Position numbers and translations under genes: made by a program. The notes under the pieces were generated by a model. It searched no databases. It was given only the letters and a program-made list of their open reading frames with translations, and was not told the DNA's origin. A DNA stretch of 31,271 nucleotides from a virus, in the IMG/VR virus record IMGVR_UViG_3300021085_000129, positions 1 to 31,271 of that record, one strand, 5' to 3'. This document shows positions 1 to 8,185 of the stretch, piece by piece (the first letter of the stretch is position 1; each line of letters starts with the position of its first letter).

Positions 1-1125
1 TCTGGCCTATACTCTCTTTTTATCCCAATGGAGTGGAACTACGAAGGATTTATTGACGAGTACGGAGTTCCAGTTTTCACTACTCCTGATATCGACGTGT
101 TCGCTCCAGACGGTGAACTAATAGATATAGGCGTAATAGATAGCTGGCAAAACGAAGTAGATGGTTTAAAAGATGATCAAGACGCTTTAAACGAATTTTA
201 CCGTCAGTTTCCTAGAACTACAGAACACGCGTTCAGAGATGAGACTAAAAATAGTATATTTAACTTAGTTAAATTATACGAGCAGATAGATTACAACGAA
301 GAGATGGCCAAAACCCTAGGTATTACAACGGGTAATTTTCAATGGGTAAATGGAATTAAAGATTCACAAGTAATATTCTATCCAGACCCAAAAGGTAGGT
401 TTAAAGTAAGTTGGGTACCACCATCTCAAATACAAAATAGAGTAGTACTTAAAAACGGTGTTAAACACCCTGGTAACGAGCATATGGGTGCTTTCGGTTG
501 TGATAGTTACGATATATCAGGTACAGTAGATGGAGTTGGATCGAAAGGGGCTTTACACGGTTTAACTAGGTTCAGTATGGAAGACGCTCCAGCTAACAGT
601 TTCTTTTTAGAATACTTGTCAAGACCACCAACAGCCGAGATGTTCTTTGAGGACGTTCTAATGGCTTTAGTATTTTACGGGATGCCTATACTCGCAGAAA
701 ACAATAAACCTCGTCTCTTGTACTACCTAAGGCGTAGAGGATATAGAGGGTTTAGTATGAATAGACCTGATAAAGTATGGAATAAATTATCTGTTGCAGA
801 AAAAGAAGTAGGTGGTATACCTAACTCTAGCGAAGATATAAAACAAGCACATGCTGCTGCTATTGAGATGTATATACAAGACCATGTAGGCATGAAGCAA
901 GATGGAACGTTTGGAGACTTATATTTTAACGAGCTTCTAAACGATTGGAGCAGGTTTGATATAAACAAAAGAACAAAGTTTGATGCGTCTATAAGTTCTG
1001 GTTTAGCTATAATGGCTAACAACAGGCATTTATATGCGCCAAATGCAAAGGTTGAAAAACCACAACTAAATATAAACATTTCTAAGTATAGTAATACTGG
1101 AACAAATTCACAAATAATCAAATAA
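1..1125 (+). CDS. terL: Terminase large subunit, C-terminal part (5' end cut off)
   Basis: Large terminase: the ATP-driven motor and nuclease that packages DNA through the portal. The frame is open to the first base (nine codons precede the ATG at 28), so the gene starts outside the window and the ATPase half is missing. What remains is the RNase H-like nuclease domain. Counting from the Met at 28, the three acidic positions expected for metal binding can be placed: D159 in 'GAFGCDSYDIS', E224 in 'ILAENNKPRLL', and D319 in 'TKFDASISSGLAIMA', which corresponds to the usual late 'HDD..DAL' motif. The segment between E224 and about residue 250 ('LLYYLRRRGYRGFSMN') is a typical terminase follow-on. 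The downstream neighbour is the portal gene, the normal order for a packaging cassette. Family assignment is strong; the catalytic residues are my alignment by eye. Confidence 0.88.
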   Translation, partial: SGLYSLFIPMEWNYEGFIDEYGVPVFTTPDIDVFAPDGELIDIGVIDSWQNEVDGLKDDQDALNEFYRQFPRTTEHAFRDETKNSIFNLVKLYEQIDYNEEMAKTLGITTGNFQWVNGIKDSQVIFYPDPKGRFKVSWVPPSQIQNRVVLKNGVKHPGNEHMGAFGCDSYDISGTVDGVGSKGALHGLTRFSMEDAPANSFFLEYLSRPPTAEMFFEDVLMALVFYGMPILAENNKPRLLYYLRRRGYRGFSMNRPDKVWNKLSVAEKEVGGIPNSSEDIKQAHAAAIEMYIQDHVGMKQDGTFGDLYFNELLNDWSRFDINKRTKFDASISSGLAIMANNRHLYAPNAKVEKPQLNINISKYSNTGTNSQIIK

Positions 1126-1130
1126 TAAAT

Positions 1131-3551
1131 ATGGCAGAGTCTGGCATTAGAAGTTATTTCCCGAGTCAAACAGTTAGTGATGCTGAAAAGCTAAGCTACG
1201 ATTATGGTTTGAAAGTAGGTAAAGCAATAGAGCAAGAGTGGTTTAACAATGATAAAAATCATAATAGATATAGAACTAACCAAAACGATTTTCATAATTT
1301 AAGGTTGTATGCTAGAGGTGAGCAGTCAATACAAAAATATAAAGACGAGTTATCTATAAACGGTGATCTGTCTTATCTTAATTTAGACTGGAAACCTATA
1401 CCTATAATATCAAAATTTGTAGATATAGTTGTTAATGGTATAGCCGAAAGAACTTATGACGTTATAGCTTATTCGCAAGATCCTTTTGGCGTGGCTAAAA
1501 GAACTGAGTATATGGAGAATATACAAAGCGACATGAAACTAAAAGATTTTAATAACAACATAGAGCAAGCTCTAAGGTTAAAAATGCGAAAAAGCCAAGT
1601 AGAAGAACTTCCTGATTCGCAAGAAGAGTTAGATCTTCACATGCAGCTTTCTTATAAGCAATCAGTGGAGATAGCAGAAGAACAAGCAATCAACACTCTT
1701 TTAGAAGGCAACAAATACGAGCTTATTAAAAAGCAATTTTACTACGATTTAACTGTTCTAGGAATTGGAGCGGTAAAAACTTGTTTTAACACATCTGAAG
1801 GCGTGACTGTAGATTACGTTGATCCAGCAAACTTAGTCTATTCTTACTCTGATTCACCATACTTTGATGACATATACTATGTAGGTGAGGTAAAAACGAT
1901 ACCAGTAAACGAGTTGGCAAAACAATTTCCTCACTTAAATGAAGCGGATCTTGAAGATATAATGAAAAACAAATCTAACAGTAGGTCTAATTATAACTCA
2001 AGACACACTTACCAAAAAGAAGATAACAATACTATTCAGGTTTTATACTTTAACTATAAAACTTATATGAATGAAGTTTATAAAGTAAAAGAAACCGCTA
2101 CTGGTGCTGATAAAGTTATACAAAAAGATGATTCTTTTAATCCTCCTAATGATAAAGAAGGTGGATATGGTAGAATGCTAAGATCAATAGAGTGTCTTTA
2201 TGATGGAGCTATGATACTTGGTACTAGCAAGTTATTAAAGTGGGAAATGGCTAAAAACATGATGAGGCCTAAAAGTGATTTTACTAAAGTAAAGATGAAT
2301 TACTCTATAGTAGCTCCTAGAATGTACGATGGTAGAATAGACTCACTTGTTAAAAAGATTACTGGTTTTGCTGATATGATACAATTGACACATCTAAAGT
2401 TACAACAAGTATTATCAAGAATGGTTCCAGATGGTGTTTATCTTGATGCTGATGGTTTAGCTGAAGTTGATTTAGGCAATGGAACTAATTACAACCCACA
2501 AGAAGCTTTAAACATGTTCTTTCAAACAGGATCTGTTATAGGTAGAAGCTTTACGTCAGAAGGTGATATGAACCCAGGCAAAGTACCTATTCAAGAAATA
2601 ACATCAGGTAGTGGTGGTAATAAAATGCAAGCTCTTATTGGTAATTACAATTACTACTTACAAATGATAAGAGATGTAACCGGGCTTAACGAGGCTAGAG
2701 ATGGTAGTATGCCAGATAAAAACGCTTTAGTTGGCGTTCAAAAGCTAGCCGCTGCAAATTCAAACACAGCAACAAGACACATATTGCAGTCTGGTTTGTT
2801 TTTAACTGCTGAAGTTTGTGAATCTTTATCTCTTAGAATATCTGATATTATAGAGTACTCTCCAACTAAAGATGCTTTTATACAAGCTATAGGTGTTCAT
2901 AACGTTGAAGTTTTAAAAGAAATAGGAGACTTACATCTTTATGACTTTGGTATATTTATAAACTTACAACCAGACGAAGAGCAAAGAATGATGTTAGAAA
3001 ACAACATTCAGATGGCCTTGCAACAACAAGTTATAGAGTTGGCTGATGCTATAGATGTTAGAGAGATAAAAAATATAAAGTTAGCAAACCAACTATTAAA
3101 AATACGTAGAAAAAAGAAGTTGAATAGAGACCAAGCGTTGCAACAGCAAAACATGGAACAACAAGCACAGTTAAACCAGCAGTCAGCACAGATGGCAGCT
3201 CAAGCTGAGGTTCAAAAAAACCAAGCTGTGACTGAAAGTCAAGCTCAACTTGAACAAATTAAAGGTCAAATAGAATCTCAACGTATGATGCAGGAAGTTC
3301 AAATGAAAAAAGAACTTATGGGTCTAGAGTTTCAATACAACATGCAACTAAAGAGTGTGGAGTCTTCTGTTAAAAAACAAGGCGAAAAAGAAAAAGAAGA
3401 TCGTAAAGACGAAAGAACAAAAATACAAGCAACACAGCAATCAGAAATGATTGACCAAAGAAATAGTGGTAAACCACCTAAAAACTTTGAATCCGCAGGT
3501 AATGATATACTAGGTGGAGGATTTGATTTAGGTTCGTTTGACCCTAGATAA
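1131..3551 (+). CDS. Portal protein
   Basis: Probable portal (head-tail connector), the dodecameric ring through which DNA enters and leaves the capsid. Support is its place directly after the terminase and before scaffold and capsid genes, its size (806 residues, long but in the range of podovirus and crAss-like portals), and its composition: a mixed alpha/beta body to about residue 640, then a long Gln/Lys/Glu-rich helical tail (about 650-775, with runs such as 'QQQNMEQQAQLNQQ'). That tail is likely a coiled coil and recalls the C-terminal helical barrel of P22-type portals. The end is Gly/Asp-rich and probably flexible ('GGGFDLGSFDPR'). The ATG lies five bases after the terminase stop behind an 'ataaat' leader with no Shine-Dalgarno. 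Function is inferred from context and general family resemblance, not from one diagnostic motif. Confidence 0.85.
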   Translation: MAESGIRSYFPSQTVSDAEKLSYDYGLKVGKAIEQEWFNNDKNHNRYRTNQNDFHNLRLYARGEQSIQKYKDELSINGDLSYLNLDWKPIPIISKFVDIVVNGIAERTYDVIAYSQDPFGVAKRTEYMENIQSDMKLKDFNNNIEQALRLKMRKSQVEELPDSQEELDLHMQLSYKQSVEIAEEQAINTLLEGNKYELIKKQFYYDLTVLGIGAVKTCFNTSEGVTVDYVDPANLVYSYSDSPYFDDIYYVGEVKTIPVNELAKQFPHLNEADLEDIMKNKSNSRSNYNSRHTYQKEDNNTIQVLYFNYKTYMNEVYKVKETATGADKVIQKDDSFNPPNDKEGGYGRMLRSIECLYDGAMILGTSKLLKWEMAKNMMRPKSDFTKVKMNYSIVAPRMYDGRIDSLVKKITGFADMIQLTHLKLQQVLSRMVPDGVYLDADGLAEVDLGNGTNYNPQEALNMFFQTGSVIGRSFTSEGDMNPGKVPIQEITSGSGGNKMQALIGNYNYYLQMIRDVTGLNEARDGSMPDKNALVGVQKLAAANSNTATRHILQSGLFLTAEVCESLSLRISDIIEYSPTKDAFIQAIGVHNVEVLKEIGDLHLYDFGIFINLQPDEEQRMMLENNIQMALQQQVIELADAIDVREIKNIKLANQLLKIRRKKKLNRDQALQQQNMEQQAQLNQQSAQMAAQAEVQKNQAVTESQAQLEQIKGQIESQRMMQEVQMKKELMGLEFQYNMQLKSVESSVKKQGEKEKEDRKDERTKIQATQQSEMIDQRNSGKPPKNFESAGNDILGGGFDLGSFDPR

Positions 3552-3558
3552 ATTTATT

Positions 3559-3578
3559 AACTATTATTATATTATATT
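3559..3578 (+). promoter_or_regulatory. A/T-only translation leader with TAT-TAT-ATT repeats
   Basis: The bases just before the ATG at 3579 are an alternating T/A run ending in 'tattatattatatt'. The same run precedes the genes at 6375 and (shorter) 7286. There is no purine-rich Shine-Dalgarno, as usual in Bacteroidota. It probably acts as an unstructured ribosome landing site. An AT-rich promoter element cannot be excluded. Confidence 0.5.
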
Positions 3579-4826
3579 ATGGCAGAAAAAGAAGAGCCAA
3601 TCGTAGACAACGATAATGGCAAGATTAAAGTAAAAGCAAAAAAAGAAAAACAACCTGATAACACTGAAACAAAAGGAAACGTTACTAAGGTTAAAGAAAA
3701 AATGAAAATGAAACCTATAGTAGTTGAAGAAACGCTTACTAAGGTTGACTTAGCAAAACCAACAAAACCAAAAGAAGATGAAGTTAAAGAAGATAACCCT
3801 GTCAACGAGGGAGTGGCTGGAGTCGATGAAAATGCCGATGCCACACAAAAACAAGAAGAAGTACAACCGGAAGAAGAAACACAAGAAGCTCCAGTATTAG
3901 AAGAGATTACTGAAGAATCTACAGAAGAAGTTGCGGAGGTTGAAGAGAAAATTGAAGAAGCCGTTGCGGAAGCTGAGGCCACGGGAAAACCACTTCCAGA
4001 AAATATCCAAAAGCTAATGGAATTTATGGAGGAGACCGGTGGGGATCTAAACGACTATGTTCAGTTGAATAAAGACTATAGCAAATTAGAAAACGAAGAC
4101 TTGCTGTATGAGTACTACAAACAAACAAAGCCTCACTTAAACAATGAAGAAATAAACTTCATGATGGACGATCAGTTCGCTTACGATGAAGAGGAAGATG
4201 AGGAGATAGATATAAAAAGAAAAAGGTTAGCGTTAAAAGAGCAAGTTGCGAACGCTAAAAGCCACTTGGACGGGCAAAAGTCCAAATACTATGAAGACAT
4301 CAAAGCTGGAAGCAAGCTCACTAATGAGCAGCAAAAAGCAGTTGATTTCTTTAATAGATATAACAAGGAGTCGGAAGTAACTCAAAAAGCAGCAAAGAAA
4401 AATACTGATATTTTTACACAAAAAACAAATAATGTTTTTAACGACAAGTTCAAAGGTTTTGAATATAACGTCGGTGATAAAAAATACAGGTTTAATGTAA
4501 ACAATGCTGAAGAGGTTAAAACAACACAAAGCGATATAAATAATTTTACTAAAAAGTTTTTAGATAAAAATAATACATTATCAGATGCTAAAGGTTATCA
4601 TAAATCTCTATACACAGCTATGAACGCAGATGCTGTTGCAAAACACTTTTACGAACAAGGAAAAGCTGATGCTATGAAAAATAGCGTTGCAAATGCTAAA
4701 AACGTAGATATGGCACCAAGACAAAGTCATGGGGTTGTTGAGGCTGGAGGTGTAAAAGTAAGGGTGTTAGGCGGTAACTCTTCTGATTTTAAGTTTAAAA
4801 TTAAAAACAATAAATTTAAAAATTAA
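3579..4826 (+). CDS. Capsid scaffolding-like protein
   Basis: Likely scaffold or head-assembly protein, lying between portal and major capsid genes where scaffolds normally sit. The first 135 residues are low-complexity and highly charged (Glu, Lys, Val, Thr, Pro), including 'EEVQPEEETQEAP' and 'EITEESTEEVAEVEEK', and look disordered. The helical core, about 138-260, starts at 'PLPENIQKLMEFMEETGG', passes an acidic stretch 'DEEEDEEIDIKRKR', and continues with charged helices. This core type is familiar from scaffold genes of marine podoviruses. The C-terminal 60 residues are basic ('FKFKIKNNKFKN') and could bind the capsid shell or DNA. The long Ser-rich reading frame on the opposite strand at 3572-3982 is only the mirror of the Glu/Thr-rich region. 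No head maturation protease domain is seen here or in neighbours, so how the scaffold leaves the head is not shown. Confidence 0.72.
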   Translation: MAEKEEPIVDNDNGKIKVKAKKEKQPDNTETKGNVTKVKEKMKMKPIVVEETLTKVDLAKPTKPKEDEVKEDNPVNEGVAGVDENADATQKQEEVQPEEETQEAPVLEEITEESTEEVAEVEEKIEEAVAEAEATGKPLPENIQKLMEFMEETGGDLNDYVQLNKDYSKLENEDLLYEYYKQTKPHLNNEEINFMMDDQFAYDEEEDEEIDIKRKRLALKEQVANAKSHLDGQKSKYYEDIKAGSKLTNEQQKAVDFFNRYNKESEVTQKAAKKNTDIFTQKTNNVFNDKFKGFEYNVGDKKYRFNVNNAEEVKTTQSDINNFTKKFLDKNNTLSDAKGYHKSLYTAMNADAVAKHFYEQGKADAMKNSVANAKNVDMAPRQSHGVVEAGGVKVRVLGGNSSDFKFKIKNNKFKN

Positions 4827-4832
4827 AAAATT

Positions 4833-6302
4833 ATGGCAATTACAAATGGTAGTAGTTTGAATAGTGTTCCAGCTCCAATACAGCAAACACTAGCTACAAA
4901 CTACTTAGATTTCAACACAGATATGGGTTGGGCTCAACAATATTTACCAGATCTTATGGAGAAAGAAGCTGAAGTTTTCGGACCGAGAACTATATCAGGA
5001 TTTCTTTCACAAGTAGGAGCTGAAGAAGCGATGCAGGCTGATCAAGTTATTTGGTCTGAACAAGGTCGTTTACATCTATCTTACAAGTGTGATATAGATA
5101 CTAACAACATTATTACTATCCAACAAGATATTGATGGTAATACAATATCAACAACTACACACCACGGTGTTAGATTAAACGATACGGTTATCGTAGCTGC
5201 TCCTACTGGAGTTTTTAAAGGTTTAGTAACTCTTGTTAATGGTTTAAGCATTACTGTTGCAACTTACGATGCAACTACAATACCAACTTCAGGAAACACT
5301 GCTGACTTCGCAACTACTCTTTTAGTTTATGGTTCTGAATATGCTAAAGGTGTTGGTTACAATAACACTGATGATGCTACTGTGCAATCAAGAGGCGCTA
5401 ACGAACCTCAGTTCAAAACTTTTAGTAACAAACCAATCATTATGAAAGACTACTACGAAGTATCAGGTTCTGATACAGCTAGAATTGGTTGGATTGAAAC
5501 TACTGGTGAAACTGGTCAGTCAGGTTACTTGTGGTACTTAAAAGCTGAAGCTGATACAAGAGCTCGTTTTAACGACTACTTAGAAATGGCAATGTTAGAA
5601 GGTGAAATTGATCGTCTTGATGCTTCTTCTAATTTAGTTGAAGATGCTTTATATGGAGCTGATGGTACTAAATCTGTTGGTACAGAAGGTTTATTCGCTG
5701 CTATTGAAGCAAGAGGTAATATGACTTCTGGTGTTACTGGTGTTAACGCTGCAACTGATTTAGCTGAATTTGACGCTATCTTAGCTGAGTTTGATAAGCA
5801 AGGTGCTATTGAAGAAAACATGATGTTTGTAAACAGAGCTACTTCGTTAGCAATGGATGACATGTTAGCTTCTATGAATTCTTACGGAGCTGGCGGTACT
5901 TCTTACGGAGTGTTTGACAATTCTGAAGATATGGCATTAAACTTAGGTTTTTCTGGTTTCAGAAGAGGTTCTTATGACTTCTACAAGTCTGACTTTAGAT
6001 ACTTAAACGACCAAGCTACTAGAGGTGGTATTAACGCTGCTAATGCTGCTAACGCAATTAGAGGGGTAATTGTTCCTGCTGGAACTTCTACTGTTTATGA
6101 CCAACAATTAGGAAAGAATCTTAAGAGACCTTTCTTACATGTTCGTTATAGAGCTTCTCAAACTGACGATAGAAGACTAAAAACTTGGGTTACTGGTTCT
6201 GTTGGAGCTGCTACATCTGCTTTAGATGCAATGCAAATTCACATGTTATCAGAAAGATGTTTAGTTACACAAGGTGCTAACAACTTCATGTTAATGAACT
6301 AA
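4833..6302 (+). CDS. Major capsid protein
   Basis: Probable major capsid protein of the HK97 fold. Support: 489 residues, position after the scaffold gene, own strong terminator directly downstream, and a regular codon pattern (repeated GCT, TCT, GGT, TTA) suggesting high expression. The N-terminus ('LATNYLDFNTDMGWAQQYLPDLMEKE') resembles the N-arm of capsid proteins in uncultured marine podoviruses. A beta-rich insert at about residues 85-180 ('DIDTNNIITIQQDIDGN' through 'LLVYGSEYAKG') may be an extended loop or an added small domain. The second half is mixed helix and strand and ends in a helix-strand segment ('ALDAMQIHMLSERCLVTQG'). Fold assignment is inference; the role is well supported by context. 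Confidence 0.85.
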   Translation: MAITNGSSLNSVPAPIQQTLATNYLDFNTDMGWAQQYLPDLMEKEAEVFGPRTISGFLSQVGAEEAMQADQVIWSEQGRLHLSYKCDIDTNNIITIQQDIDGNTISTTTHHGVRLNDTVIVAAPTGVFKGLVTLVNGLSITVATYDATTIPTSGNTADFATTLLVYGSEYAKGVGYNNTDDATVQSRGANEPQFKTFSNKPIIMKDYYEVSGSDTARIGWIETTGETGQSGYLWYLKAEADTRARFNDYLEMAMLEGEIDRLDASSNLVEDALYGADGTKSVGTEGLFAAIEARGNMTSGVTGVNAATDLAEFDAILAEFDKQGAIEENMMFVNRATSLAMDDMLASMNSYGAGGTSYGVFDNSEDMALNLGFSGFRRGSYDFYKSDFRYLNDQATRGGINAANAANAIRGVIVPAGTSTVYDQQLGKNLKRPFLHVRYRASQTDDRRLKTWVTGSVGAATSALDAMQIHMLSERCLVTQGANNFMLMN

Positions 6303-6315
6303 GCACAATTATTTT

Positions 6316-6353
6316 AAAGAACCGGGGCTTCGGCCTCGGTCCTTTTATTTTAT
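6316..6353 (+). terminator. Intrinsic terminator after the capsid gene
   Basis: An 8-bp stem, 'accggggc' (6321-6328) with 'gcctcggt' (6333-6340), one G-U pair, closes on the very stable loop 'ttcg' (6329-6332). It is followed by 'ccttttattttatt'. The stem may extend through g6319-c6342 and aaa/ttt (6316-6318 with 6343-6345) past one mismatch. It begins 14 bases after the capsid stop codon, and no other terminator this good was seen in the window. It would end or attenuate capsid transcripts and protect the 3' end of the capsid message. Confidence 0.88.
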
Positions 6354-6374
6354 TAATTTATATTATATTATATT
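6354..6374 (+). promoter_or_regulatory. A/T-only translation leader, second copy
   Basis: The run 'ttatattatattatattatg' ends in the ATG at 6375 and nearly repeats the leader before 3579. It sits directly after the capsid terminator, so a promoter restarting transcription could overlap it, but no clear Bacteroidota -7/-33 promoter pair is visible. Confidence 0.45.
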
Positions 6375-7229
6375 ATGGCAAAAAAAACAAAAAAAGTGTT
6401 AGCACAGGGAGACCCTGGTGACGAGCATATAGAAAAAACAGTTACAGAATTTTTTGAAGAAACTGTAACTCAAGAACCAGAAGTAAGAGAAAGAATTAAA
6501 CCCTCTAATGAATGGGAAATAAAAGATAGAGTTTATTATTTAAAAGGTAATAAAAAACCTTTATCTAGAGCAATTAAAGCTGCAAACGTTTATTACTTTG
6601 ACGAAGAAAAAGGTTACGAAAGAGAACTTAAGTATTGTCAAAATCAAAAAACTTCATTTGTAGATGAGATGAAAGGTGATCAAAGGCTAGAGCATATAAT
6701 TTTTAGATCCGGTAGTTTGTTTGTTCCAAAAAACAAGCAGACTTTACAAAAACTATTAAGCTTGTACCACCCACATAAAGATCAAATTTACTACGAATAT
6801 AAACCAGCTAAATTAGCTGAAGAGGAAATAGATGTATTAAACATGCAGGTTGACGCTTTAGTAGCAGCCAAAAATGTAGATATAGATATGGCAGAAGCTA
6901 TTATGCGCGTAGAAAAAGGATCTGAGGTGTCTAGCTTAAGCTCTAAAGAACTTAGAAGAGATTTACTTGTATTTGCTCGTAATAATCCTAAATTGTTCTT
7001 AGAATTAGCGGATGATGAAAACGTAATGTTAAGAAACTTTGGTATTAGAGCTGTTGAACAAGGTGTATTAAGATTATCTTCTGATCAAAGAAACTTTTTG
7101 TGGGGTAGTAATGGAAGAAAGTTAATGGTTATACCGTTCGACGAGCACCCATACACTGCTTTAGCACACTGGTTTAAAACAGATGAAGGAATGGATATTT
7201 ACTCCAATATTGAAAAAAGATTAAATTAA
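6375..7229 (+). CDS. Conserved-looking virion-module protein, function unknown
   Basis: I do not recognise a characterised family. The 284-residue protein has a charged N-terminal 50 residues, then a central basic-aromatic region ('RVYYLKGNKKPLSRAIKAAN' and 'LEHIIFRSGSLFVPKNKQTL'), and a helical C-terminal half ('ELRRDLLVFARNNPKLFLEL', 'NVMLRNFGIRAVEQGVLRLS') ending in 'TALAHWFKTDEGMDIYSNIE'. There is no signal peptide or membrane segment. Its place just after the capsid gene fits a minor head, decoration or head-completion protein. The 'ADDENVMLRNFGIRAVEQG' segment reads like a short helical repeat that could bind a partner. Start chosen at 6375 for its A/T leader. Confidence 0.6.
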   Translation: MAKKTKKVLAQGDPGDEHIEKTVTEFFEETVTQEPEVRERIKPSNEWEIKDRVYYLKGNKKPLSRAIKAANVYYFDEEKGYERELKYCQNQKTSFVDEMKGDQRLEHIIFRSGSLFVPKNKQTLQKLLSLYHPHKDQIYYEYKPAKLAEEEIDVLNMQVDALVAAKNVDIDMAEAIMRVEKGSEVSSLSSKELRRDLLVFARNNPKLFLELADDENVMLRNFGIRAVEQGVLRLSSDQRNFLWGSNGRKLMVIPFDEHPYTALAHWFKTDEGMDIYSNIEKRLN

Positions 7230-7235
7230 TCTAAC

Positions 7236-7274
7236 TGTAGATGCAGTCGCTCTACGGGGCGATTGCAAACTACA
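7236..7274 (+). other. Two-part RNA hairpin in an intergenic leader
   Basis: An inner 8-bp stem pairs 'gcagtcgc' (7243-7250) with 'gcgattgc' (7259-7266), with one G-U pair and an 8-base loop. An outer 5-bp stem pairs 'tgtag' (7236-7240) with 'ctaca' (7270-7274). A small internal loop separates them (2 and 3 bases). No T-tract follows, so it is not a standard intrinsic terminator. It ends 11 bases before the ATG at 7286 and may control translation of the mini-gene, stabilise the RNA, or mark a processing site. Confidence 0.65.
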
Positions 7275-7285
7275 AATTATATTAT

Positions 7286-7450
7286 ATGGAAAAAAATAAA
7301 TCAAAAGGATTAGGCGACACTGTCGCTAAAATAACAAAAGCAACTGGAATTAAAAAAGTTGTAGACAAAGTTAGCGAGGTAGTAGGTAAAGACTGTGGTT
7401 GCGCTAAACGTCAAGACACTTTAAACAGATTGTTTCCTTATAATAATTAA
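7286..7450 (+). CDS. Small Cys-Gly-Cys protein (54 residues)
   Basis: A small basic protein starting 'MEKNKSKGLGDTVAK' with an amphipathic helical first half ('KITKATGIKKVVDKVSEVVG') and a C-terminal motif 'DCGCAKRQDTLNRLFPY'. A similar C-terminal pattern, Cys-Gly-Cys-x-x-Arg-x-x-x-Leu-Asn-x-Leu-Phe-Pro, is familiar to me from short proteins of Bacteroidota phages, but its function is unknown. With only two close Cys it cannot form a full zinc site alone; an oligomer or a disulfide could. The frame is open from an ATG at 7241, but that start lies inside the RNA hairpin, whereas 7286 has the same 'aattatattat' leader as the genes at 3579 and 6375, so I chose 7286. It sits between head and neck genes, so a minor structural or assembly role is likely. 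Confidence 0.7.
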   Translation: MEKNKSKGLGDTVAKITKATGIKKVVDKVSEVVGKDCGCAKRQDTLNRLFPYNN

Positions 7451-7459
7451 AAAGAAATT

Positions 7460-8176
7460 ATGATTAGCATAGACACGGTGTACCAAAAGGTTTTAGCTTT
7501 TGCTAATAAAGAGCAAAGAGGATATATAACTCCACAGGAGTTTAATTTGTTTGCCAACCAAGCTCAATTAGAAATATTTGAACGATACTTTCACAACGTC
7601 ATGAATGCTCCTAAAAAAGACACAAACTCATTAGTGTATTTAGATTTGGATGAAACTATAGAGGAAAGAGTTAGAATATTCGAAAAAGTTTATGGTATAA
7701 ACGCTATAAACACACTGCCTAATGTTGGTAGTAATACTAGAGTTAAAAAAATAGATCCTAATGTTGTTTATAGAGTAAATAGAATAGAGTATTTAGACAA
7801 CGAATGCGAGCTTTTGAGTACCAATGATTTTAATGAGTTTAGAAATGGACCAGCATTATTAAGACCTAGCAACTCTAGACCTATAGCTAATATAAGAGCT
7901 AACCAAATAAGAGTTGTTGCAGACAACGGCATTTTAGTTGTTCCTACTGGAATATTTTATTTTCAAAAACCAGCTAAGGTTTCTTGGGGCTACTTTGTGG
8001 TGGGTGGTAAAGCACTACACGATAGTAGCGATACTAAAACTACTAACTTTGAGTTACATTCATCTGAGGAGTCTGAGTTAGTGTACAAAATACTTAAGTT
8101 TGCTGGTATAACTACAAAGCAGCTAGACATTCAACAAGCCGGTAATGCTTTAGAAAACATTCAACAACAACAATAA
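7460..8176 (+). CDS. Neck/adaptor-type structural protein
   Basis: A 238-residue protein that begins 'MISIDTVYQKVLAFANKEQR' and continues with 'YITPQEFNLFANQAQLEIFE', a helical opening that I associate with portal-adjacent structural proteins of marine podoviruses and crAss-like phages. The middle (about 90-180) is beta-rich with a 'NVVYRVNRIEYLD' strand pair, and the C-terminus returns to helix ('ELVYKILKFAGITTKQLDIQ') ending in a Gln run. Position after the head genes and before a second adaptor-like protein suggests a ring or stabilisation protein of the neck. The precise counterpart in P22 or T7 cannot be named from sequence reading alone. Confidence 0.62.
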   Translation: MISIDTVYQKVLAFANKEQRGYITPQEFNLFANQAQLEIFERYFHNVMNAPKKDTNSLVYLDLDETIEERVRIFEKVYGINAINTLPNVGSNTRVKKIDPNVVYRVNRIEYLDNECELLSTNDFNEFRNGPALLRPSNSRPIANIRANQIRVVADNGILVVPTGIFYFQKPAKVSWGYFVVGGKALHDSSDTKTTNFELHSSEESELVYKILKFAGITTKQLDIQQAGNALENIQQQQ

Positions 8177-8185
8177 AAATAACAA

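Noticed and set aside
3572-3982. A 136-codon minus-strand reading frame rich in Ser and Thr
   Set aside because: It is the mirror of the Glu/Lys-rich low-complexity start of the scaffold-like gene, has no leader, and sits wholly inside that gene.
7241-7285. Upstream ATG at 7241 as the start of the Cys-Gly-Cys gene
   Set aside because: It lies in a stable hairpin and lacks the A/T leader that ATG 7286 shares with other genes.
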